DNA from: Paractinoplanes bogorensis
Lineage (GTDB): Bacteria; Actinomycetota; Actinomycetes; Mycobacteriales; Micromonosporaceae
NCBI RefSeq assembly: GCF_018829635.1
Contig: NZ_JAHKKG010000002.1
Location: 372,001-436,000, forward strand
Direction of reading: 5' to 3'
DNA length: 64,000 bases
Made by a program: the position numbers and the translations under genes. Positions 58,601-64,000 of the stretch are shown in pieces. The stretch's first letter is position 1. Every line of letters starts with the position of its first letter. The notes beneath the pieces are model-generated. The model did no database searches. It was given only the letters and a program-made list of their open reading frames with translations, and had not been told where the DNA came from.

Positions 58601-59776
58601 ATGGATGGCGCAATGTCCCAAACGTCGCCAGTGGGATCTCTTGTCCGAATCACTGGCTGGGACTCCCGGTACAACGAGGACTACGACTGCTCCGCATTCG
58701 TCCCCGACCCGCTGCCGACCCAACTCAACTTGGCACAGGAGACGTACCTGGCGGTCACCGATGCCGCAGTCGCGGTAGCTCGCCTTGACCAGGTCGCTTT
58801 CCGCCTTCCGAACCCCGGCCTTCTCGCACGACCGGCAATCCGGCAAGAAGCTGTCAGCACCTCCGCACTCGAAGGCACCTACGCGGCCCTCGATGACGTC
58901 CTGGAGGCCGACTTCCTCAACCGCAGCCAGCTCACCGCGTCGGTCGCCGAGGTTCACAACTATGTCGAGGCGGCCGAGCTCGCGTTCGACTGGATCAAGG
59001 ACAAGCCGATCACGGTCGGCATGCTTGAGCAACTGCAGAAGATTCTCGTCCGAGGCACCCGGGGAGATTCGCACGACGCGGGACGGATCCGAACCACGCA
59101 GGTCTTCATCGGCGCCGGTGGCGGACGTGTGGAAGATGCGCGATTCGTGCCGTCACCGCCAGGCGATCAGCTTCGCGCGGGCGTCGACGCATGGGCGACG
59201 TGGATCACGGCCGACGACACCATCCCCCTAGTGATCAAGATGGCTCTCGGTCATTACCAGTTCGAGACCCTGCACCCGTTCAACGACGGCAACGGCAGAC
59301 TCGGCCGGCTCGCCTGCGTCCTCCAACTGGCCCATCGAGGCGAACTGCGGGTTCCGGTGCTGAATCTTTCTCCGTGGCTAGAAGGAAGACGACGCATCTA
59401 TCAGGATCATCTGCTCGCGGTCAGCGCAACCGGTGACTTCGAGCCCTGGATCCGGTTCTTCTCCGAGGCCGTGCGCGCGCAGGCGGTTCGCAGGGTGGAA
59501 AAGATCGATGCCCTGCACGACTGGCGGGACGAGGCCCTGGCCCAGTTGCTTGATGCCGACGTCCGAGGCGTCGCGGTCCGGATCGTCGAGGATTTGCTCG
59601 GCTATCCGTTGATCACGGCCAGGCCGACCGCTGAGAGGTACGGCGTCTCGTATCAAGCCGCCAACTCCGCGATCAGGCGTCTCGTTCAGCTCGGCATTCT
59701 GGAGGAGCGCACGGGTCGCAGGTATGGGCGAGTCTTCGCGGCGCGACGGGTTCTGAACATCATCAACGCCGCCTGA
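58601..59776 (+). CDS. Fic-family AMP-transferase with N-terminal inhibitory helix and C-terminal winged helix
   Basis: About 391 residues. The Fic_N domain has the inhibitory motif STSALEG (S-x-x-x-E-G, ~86), class II arrangement. The catalytic motif HPFNDGNGRLGR (~225) is intact. The C-terminal ~70 residues form a wHTH ('LITARPTAERYGVSYQAANSAIRRLVQLGILEE'). Fic enzymes AMPylate target proteins; the inhibitory Glu keeps it quiet until displaced. ATG 58601 or 58613 (MSQTSPVG), with no strong ribosome site. Lower GC and an odd leader hint at acquisition. No antitoxin gene is next to it. Confidence 0.93.
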   Translation: MDGAMSQTSPVGSLVRITGWDSRYNEDYDCSAFVPDPLPTQLNLAQETYLAVTDAAVAVARLDQVAFRLPNPGLLARPAIRQEAVSTSALEGTYAALDDVLEADFLNRSQLTASVAEVHNYVEAAELAFDWIKDKPITVGMLEQLQKILVRGTRGDSHDAGRIRTTQVFIGAGGGRVEDARFVPSPPGDQLRAGVDAWATWITADDTIPLVIKMALGHYQFETLHPFNDGNGRLGRLACVLQLAHRGELRVPVLNLSPWLEGRRRIYQDHLLAVSATGDFEPWIRFFSEAVRAQAVRRVEKIDALHDWRDEALAQLLDADVRGVAVRIVEDLLGYPLITARPTAERYGVSYQAANSAIRRLVQLGILEERTGRRYGRVFAARRVLNIINAA

Positions 59777-59780
59777 CCGG

Positions 59781-60671
59781 CTAAGCGGAGCTGCGCAGGG
59801 CGGTCAGCACGGCGGTGACCTCGGGGCGCGGTGCCGACGGGGAAGGCCGGCGCGCCGCCGCGGTGATGCGCCGGGTGACCGGTGGGGAGAGTGGCCGCGT
59901 GACCACCCGGTAGCGCGGATCCACGGCCAAGCTGGGCAGCAGCGTGATCGACTGGCCGAGCTCCACGTGCTGCTGCGCCAGCATGTAGTTGTTGAAACGG
60001 CACACCACCGACGGCTCGAAGCCGGCCTCGCGGCAGAGCCGGGTGGCCAGTTCCGACATGTACGAGCCGGCCCCCTCGAAGGTCCACCGCTGGTCGGCGC
60101 AGACCGCCAGCGGGACCGCTTCCAGCCCGGCCAGCGGATGGTCGAGCGGCAGCACCACCACGACTTCGTCCGAGGCCAGCGGCACAAGGTCGATGGCCGG
60201 GTCGAGTTCGGCGCCGACGAAGTCGGTGGTCGTGATGATGACGTCGACCTCGCCGCGGCGCAGGGCGGGCATGCTCTCGTGCGGTTCCATCTCGAGCAGC
60301 ACCACCGTCACGTCCGGGTGCCGGGCGGCCAGCCGCGACACCGCCTGCGCGGCCAGCCCGGGCAGCGCGCTCTGGAAGGCGCCCAGCCGCACCGTGCCCG
60401 CCGGTTCGAGGGCCAGGCCGCGCAGAGCCGCCTCGGCCGCGTCCATGGCGGCCAGGATCTCCCGCGCCCGGCCGGCCAGCAGCACCCCGGCCGCGGTGAG
60501 GCGGACTCGGCGGCCGGTGCGTTCGAGCAGGGCCGTGCCGGTTTCGCGTTCCAGGGTGGCCAGCTGTTGCGACACCGCGGACGGGCTGTGGTTGCCGCGC
60601 TGGGCGACCGCTCGCACCGTTCCGTACGTCGCCAGGTCGACCAGCAGACGCAGGCGCCACGGGTTCAGCAT
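59781..60671 (-). CDS. LysR-family regulator, probable dgdA repressor
   Basis: A 296-residue protein. The N-terminal HTH is 'LVDLATYGTVRAVAQRGNHS' then 'PSAVSQQLATLERETGTALLE'. The effector domain (~90-296) has 'GTVRLGAFQSALPGLAAQAV'. Divergent from the dialkylglycine decarboxylase gene with a 75-base gap, as dgdR is in Burkholderia. It probably responds to 2-aminoisobutyrate or isovaline. An imperfect ACTTT...AAAGT repeat lies in the gap. Confidence 0.9.
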   Translation of the reverse strand: MLNPWRLRLLVDLATYGTVRAVAQRGNHSPSAVSQQLATLERETGTALLERTGRRVRLTAAGVLLAGRAREILAAMDAAEAALRGLALEPAGTVRLGAFQSALPGLAAQAVSRLAARHPDVTVVLLEMEPHESMPALRRGEVDVIITTTDFVGAELDPAIDLVPLASDEVVVVLPLDHPLAGLEAVPLAVCADQRWTFEGAGSYMSELATRLCREAGFEPSVVCRFNNYMLAQQHVELGQSITLLPSLAVDPRYRVVTRPLSPPVTRRITAAARRPSPSAPRPEVTAVLTALRSSA

Positions 60672-60737
60672 TGTCCAACTTTACTTAACAGCGACGGCGA
60701 AAAAGTGAGATGGACCGGCACAGCGATCGCGTCTTAG

Positions 60738-63132
<2,395 letters not shown>

Positions 63133-63146
63133 CCGGGAAGCGTATG

Positions 63147-63605
63147 TCAGGCGACCGCCGCCAGGTCGTCGAGGTCGCGCCGCAGCACGCCCTCGGCCGT
63201 CTCAGCGGCCAGCCCGCCGAAGATCAGGGCCAGGATGCGGCCGGCCGGCGCGGTCGGGGCGCCCTCCTGCTTGACGGTGACCATCGTGCCGCCGCGATGC
63301 CGTCCGGAGATGACCGGGACGAACGAATAGGTCATCCGGTAGTCGGCGCCGATGCCCGGCGAAGAGACGACGAACCGCTCGGGCACCTCGCACTCGCGTA
63401 CCCGGAACTCCTCGGTGACCTCGCCGCCGTCGGCCATCGCGCGCGTCTCCCGCCAGACCGTGCCCGCGTCGAACGGCCCGTGCGTGCGCACCTCGACCCG
63501 GGTGACGGCGGTGAGCCACTCGCGGCGCCGGCTCAGATCGGTGAACACCTGCCAGACCGCCGCGACCGGCGCGTCGATCAGGCGGGTCACCACGACCGTC
63601 GACAT
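63147..63605 (-). CDS. SRPBCC (START/Bet v1-like) family protein
   Basis: A 152-residue protein. It starts MSTVVVTRLIDAPVAAVWQV FTDLSRRREW, the usual opening of SRPBCC polyketide-cyclase/dehydrase-like proteins that bind hydrophobic ligands, followed by alternating strands and a C-terminal helix. The ligand is unknown. It is 33 bases downstream of fahA and probably co-transcribed. Confidence 0.85.
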   Translation of the reverse strand: MSTVVVTRLIDAPVAAVWQVFTDLSRRREWLTAVTRVEVRTHGPFDAGTVWRETRAMADGGEVTEEFRVRECEVPERFVVSSPGIGADYRMTYSFVPVISGRHRGGTMVTVKQEGAPTAPAGRILALIFGGLAAETAEGVLRRDLDDLAAVA

Positions 63606-63638
63606 AGCGTCACCCCCGCGTACACGTTACGACATGTT

Positions 63639-64000
63639 CTAGGTGACGATAGTGCCGGAAACCGAGCCCAGGGAGATCTCGGTGCCGGCCGCCGAGCGGG
63701 CCGTGCCGCCGATGCGCACGTGGTCGCCGTCGAGCAGGAAGCCGCGCTCGGTGCCGTCGGCCAGCTTGACCGGTTCGTCGCCGTTGCGGGTCAGTTCGAG
63801 GAACGAGCCGGCCTGGTCGCGGGCCGGCCCCGAGACCGTGCCCGAGGCGTAGAGGTCGCCGGTCCGTACGGAAGCGCCGTTGCTGGTCAGATGGGCCAAC
63901 TGCTGGGCCGCGGTCCAATACATCGACGCGAACGGCGGCGTGCTGACCAGCGTGTCGTTCCACTCGACGGTCAGGCGCAGGTCGAAGGCGGGCCCGGCCG
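63639..64000 (-). CDS. fahA: Fumarylacetoacetase, C-terminal part (gene runs off the window)
   Basis: About 120 C-terminal residues are visible; the frame is open to base 64000. 'TPPFASMYWTAAQQLAHLTSNGASVRTGDLYASGTVSGP' is the signature of fumarylacetoacetate hydrolases, with the catalytic-pocket 'GDLYASGTVSGP'. It performs the last step of tyrosine/homogentisate degradation, giving fumarate and acetoacetate. It links functionally with hpd at 52281 and with the two fumarases that use its product. Confidence 0.93.
   Translation of the reverse strand, partial: AGPAFDLRLTVEWNDTLVSTPPFASMYWTAAQQLAHLTSNGASVRTGDLYASGTVSGPARDQAGSFLELTRNGDEPVKLADGTERGFLLDGDHVRIGGTARSAAGTEISLGSVSGTIVT

Overview
The window is chromosomal DNA from a high-GC actinomycete. 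Very high third-position GC, frequent GTG starts, ATGA/GTGA gene overlaps, paired CIRCE sites on an orphan groEL2, AfsR/SARP regulators, an MsiK-type sugar ATPase and RDD/DUF2510 proteins all fit. The overall style resembles Actinoplanes/Micromonosporaceae; that placement is inference. No phage, transposase, CRISPR array or biosynthetic core gene was found, so this is mostly ordinary chromosome with several unusual fusion proteins and RNA elements.

Layout. 1-9.3 kb: the C-terminal part of a giant Ig-repeat surface protein with a class-E-type sorting signal (LAKTG), convergent with groEL2, whose promoter carries two CIRCE operators. Then a membrane protein, two acetyltransferase genes, and a threonine-synthase homologue behind a textbook SAM-I riboswitch. 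That riboswitch makes the homologue a candidate homocysteine synthase (MetM-like) rather than a housekeeping ThrC. 9.3-17.7 kb: two ABC export systems, one with a peptidase/esterase domain fused to the ATPase, flank a CDC48/VCP-like AAA+ ATPase and a DUF3263 protein. 17.7-22.3 kb: an orphan CDI-type immunity gene, a frameshifted remnant, and a DeoR regulator divergent from a tightly coupled amino-sugar operon (SIS isomerase/deaminase, ROK kinase, NagA). 22.2-33.6 kb: PAP2 phosphatase, secreted trypsin-like protease, DUF4032 kinase-like protein, an RCK-pore-RCK channel, a secreted protein, a large subtilase, LtrA and a GNAT.

33.6-38.2 kb: an Hsp70-TM-PQQ-propeller fusion, the multi-sugar ABC ATPase MsiK, tRNA-Thr(TGT), and a 0.36 kb non-coding stretch holding a large nested palindrome. 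38.2-50.7 kb: rlmB, cysS, class II fumarase (fumC), two tandem AfsR-like regulators of which the second overlaps fumC, a small lipoprotein, and class I fumarase. 50.7-58.4 kb: a membrane-anchored propeller protein, hpd, two RDD membrane proteins, a HisC/Pat-type aminotransferase, an MFS exporter and a divergent ROK-type regulator. 58.4-64 kb: a Fic protein with a lower-GC leader able to form alternative hairpins, a LysR/dialkylglycine decarboxylase pair (dgdR/dgdA), another propeller protein, an SRPBCC protein and the 3' end of fumarylacetoacetase.

Themes. Tyrosine catabolism is represented by an aromatic aminotransferase candidate, hpd and fahA. Central carbon is represented by two unrelated fumarases. 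Amino-sugar and oligosaccharide use is represented by nagA/ROK/SIS, msiK and the two ROK/DeoR regulators. Envelope sensing and secretion is represented by the propeller proteins, proteases and ABC exporters. Starts were chosen by family alignment and ribosome-binding sites; none was tested experimentally.
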